22,500 nt of DNA from Chrysomallon squamiferum (taxonomy: Eukaryota > Mollusca > Gastropoda > Neomphalida > Peltospiridae). Where the stretch lies: contig CM022668.1 in assembly GCA_012295275.1 (NCBI GenBank), positions 15,178,391-15,200,890 on the forward strand. The letters are read 5' to 3'. Shown piece by piece: positions 15,965 to 22,500 of this stretch; within the stretch, counting starts at the first letter, position 1; each line of letters opens with the position of its first letter. Under the pieces are notes generated by a model. That model searched no databases. It had not been told where the DNA came from and was given only the letters and a program-made list of their open reading frames with translations. The position numbers were made by a program, and so were the translations under genes.

Positions 15965-16273
15965 TTAGTGGAAATATGCATATTTCAAAAAACAAACAAT
16001 TAAATTAAGAGCGAAATAGTGTAAATTCATCAACAGTAACGTTTTTGTATCAACACACCCCATTTTTTTTTTTTTTCTGTATTTGTCGGCGCATGTCGAA
16101 CATGCTTGAATCATCTTCACAAAAAATAAAGAGCGTTTTAAGCATTTGGCTGAAGCAGACAATGGAAACGTATGTAAAGTTTCCAGAAGTGCTTTATTCC
16201 CCACAGTGGTGCACTTCTGAAAACCTGTGTTATACGAGAAATTCGAGGAAGCTGTTTTAATCAGCGGTGTCAA
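15965..16273 (-). CDS. Unrecognised 102-codon ORF (weak)
   Basis: One of the longest frames not made of simple repeat. It has six scattered cysteines before the lysine run, a KYRKKKKMG segment from the A/T tract, and a C-terminus of hydrophobic residues (LNLIVCFLKYAYFH). The ATG at 16273 has context GACACCGCTG on the minus strand, which is not distinctive. No domain is recognised. It overlaps a plus-strand frame and two hairpins. It could be a single-exon orphan or chance. Confidence 0.13.
   Translation of the reverse strand: MTPLIKTASSNFSYNTGFQKCTTVGNKALLETLHTFPLSASAKCLKRSLFFVKMIQACSTCADKYRKKKKMGCVDTKTLLLMNLHYFALNLIVCFLKYAYFH
16091..16105. repeat. Inverted repeat GCATGT-cga-ACATGC
   Basis: Exact 6-bp arms around a 3-nt centre. 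The right half with its flank, GAACATGCTT, fits a p53-type half-site, but the other half is one base out of register for a full site. Confidence 0.75.
16184..16219. repeat. Perfect 9-bp-stem hairpin CAGAAGTGC / GCACTTCTG
   Basis: Arms 16184-16192 and 16211-16219 around an 18-nt loop. The loop itself contains CCAC-A-GTGG, a nested inverted repeat. Confidence 0.85.
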
Positions 16274-16469
16274 TGTTCATTATTTGTTGTTGCGTTCTGG
16301 AGAAGTTCTGTACACTTCAATTAGTCTTGAAATTATTCTTCTTTCTACGCGGGTCCAGTTAAATAAAACAGATTTGCCACTGTGAGAATATTGCAGGTAT
16401 TTTAGAACTGTTAAAAAAAAACACACAAAAAAACTCTCGTTGTATCAAATACAAATACAGATGCGAACC

Positions 16470-16605
16470 TGCTATGTCTATATGTGTATGTATGTGTATG
16501 CATATGTATGTGTTTGTGTTTGTTACATAAGCCTACAACAGGTATGTGTCTGTCTGTGTGTGTGTCTTTGTCTGCCTATATGTCTGTCTATCTGTATATA
16601 TATTG
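16470..16605. repeat. (TATG)n / (TGTC)n degenerate repeat
   Basis: TATGTGTATG, TGTCTGTCTGTG and TCTGTCTATCTG units with an ordinary stretch near 16525-16545. Confidence 0.85.
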
Positions 16606-16758
16606 AAAACTATGATTTATACCTGAACAATTTACACTTGAAGGTAAACTATCAAACGTATTTCATAACACACTTCAGTATTACATGAACCTAGAACGAG
16701 TGATGGATGTGTAATGTAATTATGCCTGCCACTGTCGACTTTGAAGCGAAATACTCAC

Positions 16759-16910
16759 CTGAAAGCGATTTCAGGGTGTGAACCTCCCGCGTGTGTGTGC
16801 GTGCGCGATCATGTGTAATCAGATAAGAATGTCTGAACGTAACCACCAATGGGAACGTCTGATACACTCAGTCTGCACAATCCATTGCACCATATGGTTT
16901 ATACAAAAAT
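16759..16910 (-). other. Candidate minus-strand non-coding exon, 152 nt
   Basis: On the minus strand an acceptor CTTTTTCCGCTGCAG (AG at 16912-16911) precedes 16910, and a near-perfect donor TTTCAG|GTGAGTAT follows 16759. Every frame has a stop, although the last ~110 nt is open in one frame up to the donor. It could be a 5' untranslated exon. A CCAAT motif (ACCACCAATGGG) and a CpG-rich GTGCGTGCGCG lie within it on the plus strand. Confidence 0.22.
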
Positions 16911-16926
16911 CTGCAGCGGAAAAAGA

Positions 16927-16957
<31 letters not shown>

Positions 16958-16997
16958 GTTTCTTTATCAATCTACGAATTTTTTATATTATTAATTG

Positions 16998-17031
<34 letters not shown>

Positions 17032-17135
17032 TTCTTTTTGTTATTTAATTATTTATTATTGTTATCTGTTTTTTAACTTCTTTTTTCTCTTTATGTGTGT
17101 ATGTATGTAAGTATGTATATATATATATATATGTA
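16927..17135. repeat. T24, (TTA)n, (TATG)n
   Basis: T24 at 16927-16950, (TTA)n at about 17001-17031, T-rich to 17090, then TATG/TA units to about 17145. The Phe/Ile/Leu frames are artefacts. Confidence 0.95.
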
Positions 17136-17145
17136 CGTATGTATG

Positions 17146-17855
17146 AATGCACATATATTCGCATACACGAGCATGCATAATATCATTTACATAAATTTCA
17201 ATAACAGTTAATTAAAAATATAACAATAAAAAAAAACACACACTGAATGTCAAATTCAGACTTCCCTTTCCAGACCTTAACAAACTTGGTACCTTGTGTA
17301 ATTCCATGAATAACAGAAAAACAACAAAGTACGAAGATTTTATTTCTTGATAAGCTTAATAAATAAAAGCAAAAATGTAAATTTTTTTCTTTTCTTAAAA
17401 TAATTTTCATTGCGTGAAATGAATTCCCATAAACTGACTAATATATATGTCTGGAGATTGTTTAGTATCAAATAAATATTACAGCACGGAGGTGTTTGAT
17501 TAAGAGAGGTATTTCAGGTTATATCTGTCTCGTAGTTGCCCATGCAAACCAGAAATGACGTTGTTACGTGAGTTCACTGTAAGTAAATTTGCAGAGAAGG
17601 TTCACTTGTTGTAGTTGTATGATGTGACGTTTTGTGGTTTTGAATAATCTACATGTGTTTCTGTTACTCAGAAGTAAAGGCTTTTATTTATTACTTTACA
17701 CCAATCTTTGCTAATAATAAAGTAGTATGATGATGATGATGCATGTCTGCAACGATAAACATCGATGATGACGACGACAACAGCAACAAAATAACAGACA
17801 ACGTTATTTTGGCATCCCAGCGTTTTTGAATTCATGAAAATGTTTGCGCTTTATG
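17146..17855. other. Single-copy AT-rich segment with CRE-like sites
   Basis: TGACGT at 17556-17561, TTACGTGA at 17564-17571 and TGACGT at 17625-17630 form a loose bZIP cluster. A 62-nt exon-like piece with acceptor GTATTTCAG (ending about 17517) and donor ACT|GTAAGT near 17579 is open in one frame, but the acceptor is poor. (GAT)n lies near 17729-17742. No firm gene. Confidence 0.35.
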
Positions 17856-17859
17856 ACTG

Positions 17860-18265
17860 TTTATCTGACTGACTGACTTACTGATTAAACAAATGACTGT
17901 ATGACTGACTGCTAGACTGGTTAAATGGTTGAATGATTGACATATTTATTGACAGAGTAACTAAATCATTGAATGACTCACTGACTGAATGAATATATTA
18001 ATGTAAAATGTAATAACTAAATGATTATCTGTCTGACTGACTCATTGTCTAACTGATTGACTGTGACTGTCTGACTCCTGACTAACTGACTGACTGACTG
18101 TCTGACTGACTGTCTGTTCTGACTGTCTAACTAACTGACTGTCTGTCTGAATGTCTAACTGTCCGTTTGAACTGACTGATTGAATGAATGACTGATTGTA
18201 ACTGACTGATTGAATTAATGAATGACTGTGACTGACAGATTAACTGTCTGAATTAATGCTTGACT
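17860..18265. repeat. Degenerate (GACT)n tetranucleotide block, ~400 bp
   Basis: GACT/CTGA/TGAA/TGTC units with frequent substitutions, for example TGACTGACTGACTTACTGAT and CTGACTGACTGACTGTCTGA. An old, decaying tetranucleotide array. Confidence 0.92.
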
Positions 18266-18390
18266 TGTTCGTACAAAATCAGAAATATTTTATTATAAGT
18301 AAATTGGATAACTAAGCAAATAACATTACAAATCAATACCAAAGAGGCGATATTAATGATATTTACAAATATTAAGGTAGAACAGAATCA

Positions 18391-18391
18391 C

Positions 18392-18450
<59 letters not shown>

Positions 18451-18520
18451 TAACAATAACAATAACAATAACAATAACAATAACAGCAGCAGGAACAACA
18501 ACAGCAACAACTAAAGTAAT
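18391..18520. repeat. (AAT)n then (AACAAT)n
   Basis: About nineteen AAT units to 18447, then about six AATAAC units to 18485, then AGC/AAC trinucleotides. Confidence 0.97.
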
Positions 18521-19036
18521 GATAATAATGATGACGGTGATAATAACAAAAACAAATTGTACTGGTGACTTCAGCTATAGCAGAAAAAATAAGAAAAACA
18601 AAAACAACAACAAATAAACAATCACTGCAACGAAAAGAACGCTAATAAAACATCTGTACTCTTCTTACTCATTAAAAACAAATAATAAACGTGCATTTCA
18701 TTTCCTGTTTATTATTACCCTACTCTCATCAGTCAATTAGTTTAAAACCACGAATCATAAAAGTCTATGAATTCCATCACAAAACTGCTTTCCATATTAT
18801 CATAAACTTTCTTTCGTTCTTCTTTATTATTATTCTTTTTAAAATTTGTTTAAAAAAACAAAAACAAAATAGGCTTTATTTTTTTTCGGGACAGCCGCTG
18901 ATTTAATAAAACGCGAGATTCTTGTACGAAAAAAGGGAAGGTGCTCGTGACTCTAGAAACTGTGACATGCGCATTAAAACAAAAAGATGTCAAAAAAAAA
19001 AACTGAACGAAAGCCAGTCTTTCAAACTGAAGTAGC
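18521..19036. other. AT-rich, no gene seen
   Basis: A-rich AAC/AAT sequence to 18640, then single-copy sequence with short T and A runs (18833-18870, 18990-19000). The small frames on both strands show no distinctive features. Confidence 0.5.
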
Positions 19037-19225
19037 ATGCAGACAAACATGAACGTGAATCACATGACGACAAAATGGAGGCAACGAGTTAATTTAATAT
19101 ACGGCTTCATTTTCCCGTACATTATCGTAGTCGTCATAAACAATGACGCAATTGTAGTTTTCTTGTACGTTACCGTAGTTATTATAATAATTGTTGTATA
19201 TGGGTATTTCTATATGTTTAGCTGA
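19037..19225 (+). CDS. Unsupported 62-residue hydrophobic ORF with internal duplication
   Basis: Starts MQTNMNVNHMTTKWRQRVNL and continues into two hydrophobic stretches (FIFPYIIVVV and VVFLYVTVVIIIIVVYGYFY) that could span a membrane. The DNA for the two stretches is a 48-bp, 16-codon, partly conserved duplication (GTACATTATCGTAGT at 19117 and GTACGTTACCGTAGT at 19165). The hydrophobicity comes from GTA/ATT-rich sequence. There is no homologue I know and no splice context. Confidence 0.12.
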   Translation: MQTNMNVNHMTTKWRQRVNLIYGFIFPYIIVVVINNDAIVVFLYVTVVIIIIVVYGYFYMFS

Positions 19226-19570
19226 GTATTGATATTTTTTTTGTAGATATGTATGCATAAATTATAAATTAAATAAAATGATTAGTAAATATAATAAAAT
19301 AAATTAATAAGAAAAATGAATAAATCTGCAATAATAAAACAATAAATATAAACACTTTTTCATTTCGATGTTGCAAAATACATACACACAAACAAACACA
19401 TACAAACATAACGTCGGCGAAAACCATTTTTTTTCCCAAAAAACCAAAAAGAGAGAGAACGAAAGAAAAAGGTTTTTCTCATTTATTTGAAGTTATTTAT
19501 TGCAATTCACTGTTTCTCGCTAACAGAAAAAAGAAATAGGGTAAAAAAAGAAAGAAAAAAAACCTTTCTT
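19226..19570. repeat. AT-rich low complexity and A-rich patches
   Basis: AAAT/AAT-like sequence at 19258-19345, CATACACACAAACAAACACATA near 19380-19401, and A/GAAA-rich patches at 19434-19465 and 19525-19562. Confidence 0.8.
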
Positions 19571-19724
19571 TTACCGTTATTTTCTAACGGGACAAGAGTG
19601 AGTGACAAGACGTGCAATAAACAAGATATGTAATATCTCAGATTGTATCTTAATTGAACACCTGGCCATTTCTGCAGGTAAAAATAAAAAATTAAGGTTA
19701 TCTGATACTTTTATTAATAGTACC

Positions 19725-19805
19725 AGAGAGGCAATGGTTAAAAAAAAAAAAAAAAAAAAAAAAAGCTGTTTACTTTGAAGTTAAGATCGAATCCATGTTC
19801 CTCCT
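19725..19805 (+). mobile_element. tRNA/SINE-like relic split by A25
   Basis: GAGGCAATGGTTA (19728-19740) resembles an A box, and GATCGAATCC (19785-19794) is a good B-box match. Between them is A25 (19740-19764). Allowing for the A tract, the spacing fits a tRNA-derived head. The body downstream is short and decays into (GAAT)n. Alternative: unrelated matches. Confidence 0.2.
19740..19764. repeat. Poly(A), 25 bp
   Basis: Uninterrupted A25. Confidence 0.97.
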
Positions 19806-19813
19806 CTTCGTGG

Positions 19814-19836
19814 TGAATGAATGAATGAATGAATAA
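19814..19836. repeat. (GAAT)n microsatellite
   Basis: Five GAAT units plus GAATAAAC variants. Confidence 0.9.
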
Positions 19837-19952
19837 ACGAACAGAATGAAACGACAGAAAGAATGAAATTTTGATGAATATATGTATTTTGTTTAACTTT
19901 TTGGTTTTTTGTTTACTTTTTATTACGTGATATAAATTATTTTATAATGAAA

Positions 19953-20124
<172 letters not shown>

Positions 20125-20570
20125 GAAGGGACTGAAAAAGACTAAACTTACATCCGATATCCCTACACGAACTTTCTTTTCTTGAAGATTTTTTTCATGC
20201 TCAGTTCCTGGCATTCGTCATGTCCCAAGAAATTACATCACAGATTCTTCAACACAAGACTTTAAAGACTTCAGAAATAACTTCACATGATATTTATCTG
20301 CCAACCGCATCACTTACACTTTATCAAACCCTCTGTTCATGTCTAGATTATCTACGCCGTATATTTTTTCCTGATAACACCAATTAGAACATCATAATTA
20401 CTAAACAAAAAAGCAAAATGGTCGTCTATATTTTCTCAGCAACTTCAGTATTGCCAAACCGCTGACCCAGTCATCAGTGGAATCGTTTTGTTTATTTATA
20501 ATTTCTGTGCAGGAATGTCTTATCATGTACGTGATAACGTTTATTTGAATTTTTGTTGTTTTTTTTCCAG
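20125..20570. other. Single-copy segment ending in a strong splice acceptor
   Basis: Ordinary sequence with fewer simple repeats than elsewhere. Acceptor-like ends occur at 20439 (TATATTTTCTCAG), 20510 (TTTCTGTGCAG) and 20570 (TTTTTTTTCCAG). A second frame is open from 20440 to 20604, but it runs through the pyrimidine tract of the 20570 acceptor and is probably not coding. Confidence 0.4.
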
Positions 20571-20654
20571 TCGTATATTGAACAAAGAAGAATTGAAAAG
20601 AAAATGAAAAAACGTGGTATGCTTATGAGAGAAATATATGGCAATGAGGAATAA
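20571..20654 (+). CDS. Candidate terminal coding exon (27 codons + TAA)
   Basis: The acceptor is the best in the window: GTTGTTTTTTTTCCAG ending at 20570, with a GATAAC branch-point-like site ~35 nt upstream. The frame then reads SYIEQRRIEKKMKKRGMLMR, continues REIYGNEE and stops at TAA 20652-20654. The peptide is highly charged and helix-forming, like the basic C-terminal tail of a coiled-coil or RNA-binding protein. It is not a simple-repeat translation, although it is A-rich. It starts in phase 0, matching the 3' phase of the exon at 11773-11877. I do not recognise the protein. The sequence after the stop looks like a long 3' UTR with microsatellites. The first AATAAA I note is near 21553. 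Confidence 0.38.
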   Translation, partial: SYIEQRRIEKKMKKRGMLMREIYGNEE

Positions 20655-21030
20655 TGGCTATTTGTTTATCTATCAACCTACCTACCTACCTATCTACCTA
20701 TTAATTAATGTATTTGTTTGTTTGTTTGTTTGTTTATCATTTATAACTATTTAATTTATAACTGCACAGCTGAAGATAAGGACGATAGAGATATTTAGTT
20801 ACGAAACATTCACAAACACAGACACACTTAAAACAACACAGATACATTTAAAAATGTCTTTGCGAATTTGTTTGTCTCTATATATATATCTATATATGTA
20901 TGGATGTTGGTATGTACTTATGTATGTATGTATGTATATATATATATGAATGCACGTATGCATACATTTATGTGTGTATGTATGTAGTATGTATCTATGC
21001 ATCTATATTTGTTATATATGTAAGTTTCAG
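20655..21030. repeat. (TACC)n, (TTTG)n, (TATG)n in a possible 3' UTR
   Basis: CTACCTACCTACCTAT at about 20677-20697, (TTTG)5 near 20712-20733, (TA)n and TATG units at 20880-21000. If 20571-20654 is real, this is its 3' UTR or downstream flank. Confidence 0.85.
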
Positions 21031-21245
21031 TTTCTCTGTTAATCAAACCATCTTGTTTTTTAGTTGTTGATTTTTTTTGCTTTCATTTTGCTTTCATTTT
21101 TTCCTGTTATCATCTTCACGTTCACATCAATGAGTTTGACTCATAACAACTGTTTTAGTACAAACTCGAATCCCTCGAGATTTTCGACGTAGATTTTAAT
21201 CCTTTTCAAATTTAGCCTGCAATGTCCCCGAGATGTTTTTACACG
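21031..21245. other. Single-copy segment, nothing firm
   Basis: Contains CTCGAATCCC at about 21165, a B-box-like match without an A box, and an ACACGTGT E-box at 21241-21248. Confidence 0.35.
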
Positions 21246-21601
21246 TGTCTCTTCTCCCTTCAACATTTCACTTGAACCGCCCTAAAATAGCTCGACAACA
21301 ATTATTACCATCCCTTCCCCATCCCTGTCACCTCCCTGTGATTTACTCCACAAACCTTTCACCCCTTCACAACCACTTGAACCACCCAGAAATACTCCAC
21401 AAACCTTTTAACCCCTTCACAACCACCTGGAACCGCCCAGAATTTCTCAACATAGCTTTCATCCCCTCCATAATCAGTCTGGATCTTTCCTGGCATTCCA
21501 GTTTGGCAAATTATTTTGAATCAGAAGCCCAAGATAAGACAACAGTCTACGTAATAAAAGAAAAAGGAAAAAAGAAAAAAAAAGGAGAAGATAATTCTTG
21601 A
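21233..21601 (+). CDS. 122-codon ORF over a minisatellite, probably not a gene
   Basis: The longest frame not made of dinucleotide repeat. It begins MFLHVSLLPSTFHLNRPKIA, runs through the ~50-bp minisatellite (Pro, His, Asn and Leu rich, with HPE and RPE at unit ends), then has a polar part and a lysine-rich end, EKGKKKKKGEDNS, from an A-rich tract. Unit lengths of 49 and 51 bp change the frame from copy to copy, so selection on a protein repeat is unlikely. The last part, with YVIKEKG, is ordinary. It could be read through as a 3' UTR of the 20571 exon. No known family. Confidence 0.13.
   Translation: MFLHVSLLPSTFHLNRPKIARQQLLPSLPHPCHLPVIYSTNLSPLHNHLNHPEILHKPFNPFTTTWNRPEFLNIAFIPSIISLDLSWHSSLANYFESEAQDKTTVYVIKEKGKKKKKGEDNS
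21246..21495. repeat. ~50-bp C-rich minisatellite, ~5 diverged units
   Basis: Units start at about 21248, 21290, 21346, 21395 and 21446. The best copies share CTCCACAAACCTTT, CCCCTTCACAACCAC(C/T)TG and GAACC(A/G)CCCAGAA. Lengths are 49 and 51 bp for the central two, so the reading frame changes between units. Confidence 0.88.
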
Positions 21602-21839
21602 ATATTCATTTTTTAAGCAGTCAGTCATTAGAATGGAGATAGATGTGTTTATAATCTCTATCTAGATAACTAGTCATTATTTTATGAGCTAAGTGACGTT
21701 CAGCAGTATGGATCATTTGATGTTAATTCTAAGTCCTATAACATAGTGAGTGCTGTGTTAGTTTGAAATTATGTGGGTTTGGTTTTGTATTTGTTACGTG
21801 GAATGAAAAGACTTCGTTCTTTTTTTGTTTTTGTTTTAG
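21602..21839. other. Single-copy segment, CRE-like site, acceptor at its end
   Basis: TGACGT at 21694-21699 and a partial inverted repeat GATAGA/TCTATC near 21638-21663. The 3' end is a long pyrimidine tract TTTTTTTGTTTTTGTTTTAG. Confidence 0.4.
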
Positions 21840-21942
21840 CAAATGCAGTATAGTCGACAAAAAAAATAGTAGCAGTTGTCAGGGTTTCTTTTTAACTGAA
21901 AAAAAGTATAATTTGAGTTTTGAAGGAAATAGTTTGCGTTAA
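21840..21942 (+). CDS. Weak candidate terminal exon (33 codons)
   Basis: After the strong acceptor ending at 21839, the frame starting at 21841 is open for 33 codons to TAA at 21940-21942. It begins KCSIVDKKNSSSCQGFFLTE. It has two cysteines and is Lys, Asn and Ser rich, as expected of random AT-rich sequence. It starts in phase 2 and so does not match the phase-0 donor at 11877, but it would match the phase-2 donor at 1518. Chance is a fair explanation. Confidence 0.15.
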
Positions 21943-22028
21943 TGCGTAAATGTGTGTGTGCGTCTGTGAGTGATAAGGAATAGAAATTGGCAAAAAAGAA
22001 ACATATATACAAACACAATGTAAAAAGA

Positions 22029-22200
<172 letters not shown>

Positions 22201-22285
22201 TCACGAACGTCATCAAACACTTCTTCACAATTAAGCGCTAAACTTACAAACCCTAACAGAATATACACTTCAACTACGTGTCCAT

Positions 22286-22320
22286 CAATCTATCCATCCA
22301 TCCATCCATCCATCCTTCCA
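22286..22320. repeat. (CATC)n microsatellite
   Basis: About seven CATC/ATCC units. Confidence 0.93.
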
Positions 22321-22500
22321 TTCAGTATTTAAACTTACTCAAGCAGTACCAAACAGTATTACTAGACTGATCATAAACACTCTCTCATTAGTAAACTGGT
22401 TCTTGTAAGATATTCCCGTTAACACAGCGCTGTTGTTCTTGGCATAGACTGGGTCGCGAACGTTAATCGCTTACACATGGGATGGGCAGACAAGCGTAAC
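22321..22500. other. Single-copy end of window, nothing seen
   Basis: Moderately CpG-containing near 22450-22470 (GGTCGCGAACG). No frame or splice pair can be judged at the edge. Confidence 0.35.

Larger units (their letters stand above)
15840..16440. other. Single-copy segment with overlapping short ORFs on both strands
   Basis: Minus 15965-16273 is open for 102 codons (starting MTPLIKTASSNFSYNTGFQK) and plus 16045-16260 for 71. Both include the T/A run at 16065-16077. Each has a plausible composition, but they overlap and neither has flanking splice signals or recognisable domains. Two inverted repeats lie here, at 16091-16105 and 16184-16219. I favour non-coding sequence, with the minus frame the better of the two. 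Confidence 0.3.

Noticed and set aside
16091-16105. p53-type full response element
   Set aside because: GAACATGCTT fits a half-site, but the neighbouring CATG is spaced 9 rather than 10 bp away, so no full site is formed.
20440-20607. 55-codon open frame after a CTCAG acceptor
   Set aside because: It reads straight through the pyrimidine tract of the better acceptor at 20570 (Phe/Cys run). The alternative frame from 20571 is more plausible.

Overview
The window looks like non-coding DNA, intronic or intergenic, from a large animal genome. It is roughly two-thirds A+T by eye. It is saturated with microsatellites (GA/TC, TA, AAT, AAAT, CATA, GACT), homopolymer runs and several minisatellites. 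It has no long non-repetitive reading frame, no operon-like gene packing, no rRNA or intact tRNA, and nothing recognisable as a transposase or reverse transcriptase. Very long pure GA tracts, abundant tri- and tetranucleotide repeats and weak tRNA-SINE-like relics would suit a mollusc, perhaps a coleoid cephalopod such as an octopus. That is an inference from texture, not from a recognised gene.

Layout. 1-1.36 kb: a CpG-rich start with a 17-bp palindrome, then A-rich and CA-rich sequence. 1.36-2.0 kb: a possible 156-nt exon followed by three diverged copies of a short repeat. 2.4-5.1 kb: TTA/TTTA/AAT/AAC low complexity around one small CRE plus CArG cluster (3.05-3.14 kb). 5.3-5.5 kb: a strong splice acceptor opening a basic reading frame. 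5.7-6.4 kb: (TA)22, a paired bZIP site and a GA/GAGT tract. 6.6-7.66 kb: nuclear-receptor-like half-sites, then two adjacent minisatellites, the second with an exact 28-bp period. 8.4-8.7 kb: a tandem duplication containing A36. 9.16-9.43 kb: a SINE-like relic. 9.77-10.19 kb: a CpG-rich block with minus-strand splice signals. 10.55-10.69 kb: (TC)66. 11.77-11.88 kb: a possible 35-codon exon. 13.2-14.05 kb: an old degenerate repeat block. 14.1-14.46 kb: a CpG-rich block with TATA, initiator and start-codon signals. 15.4-18.5 kb: GTA, AAT, TATG and GACT repeats. 19.7-20.12 kb: A25 inside a SINE-like relic, then (GA)72. 20.57-20.65 kb: a possible terminal coding exon. 21.25-21.5 kb: a ~50-bp minisatellite. 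21.84-22.5 kb: a weaker exon candidate, (AG)52 and (CATC)n.

Genes. None is proven. The best coding signals are the plus-strand exon candidates at 11773-11877 and 20571-20654. Both are in phase 0, so they could be joined, and they would then encode the C-terminus of a charged protein that I do not recognise. The remaining exon calls rest on splice consensus and an open frame only, which arise by chance in sequence this AT-rich. I found no convincing evidence of a new biological system. The most useful leads are the two phase-matched exons, the two CpG-rich blocks with promoter-like signals, and the repeat structures.
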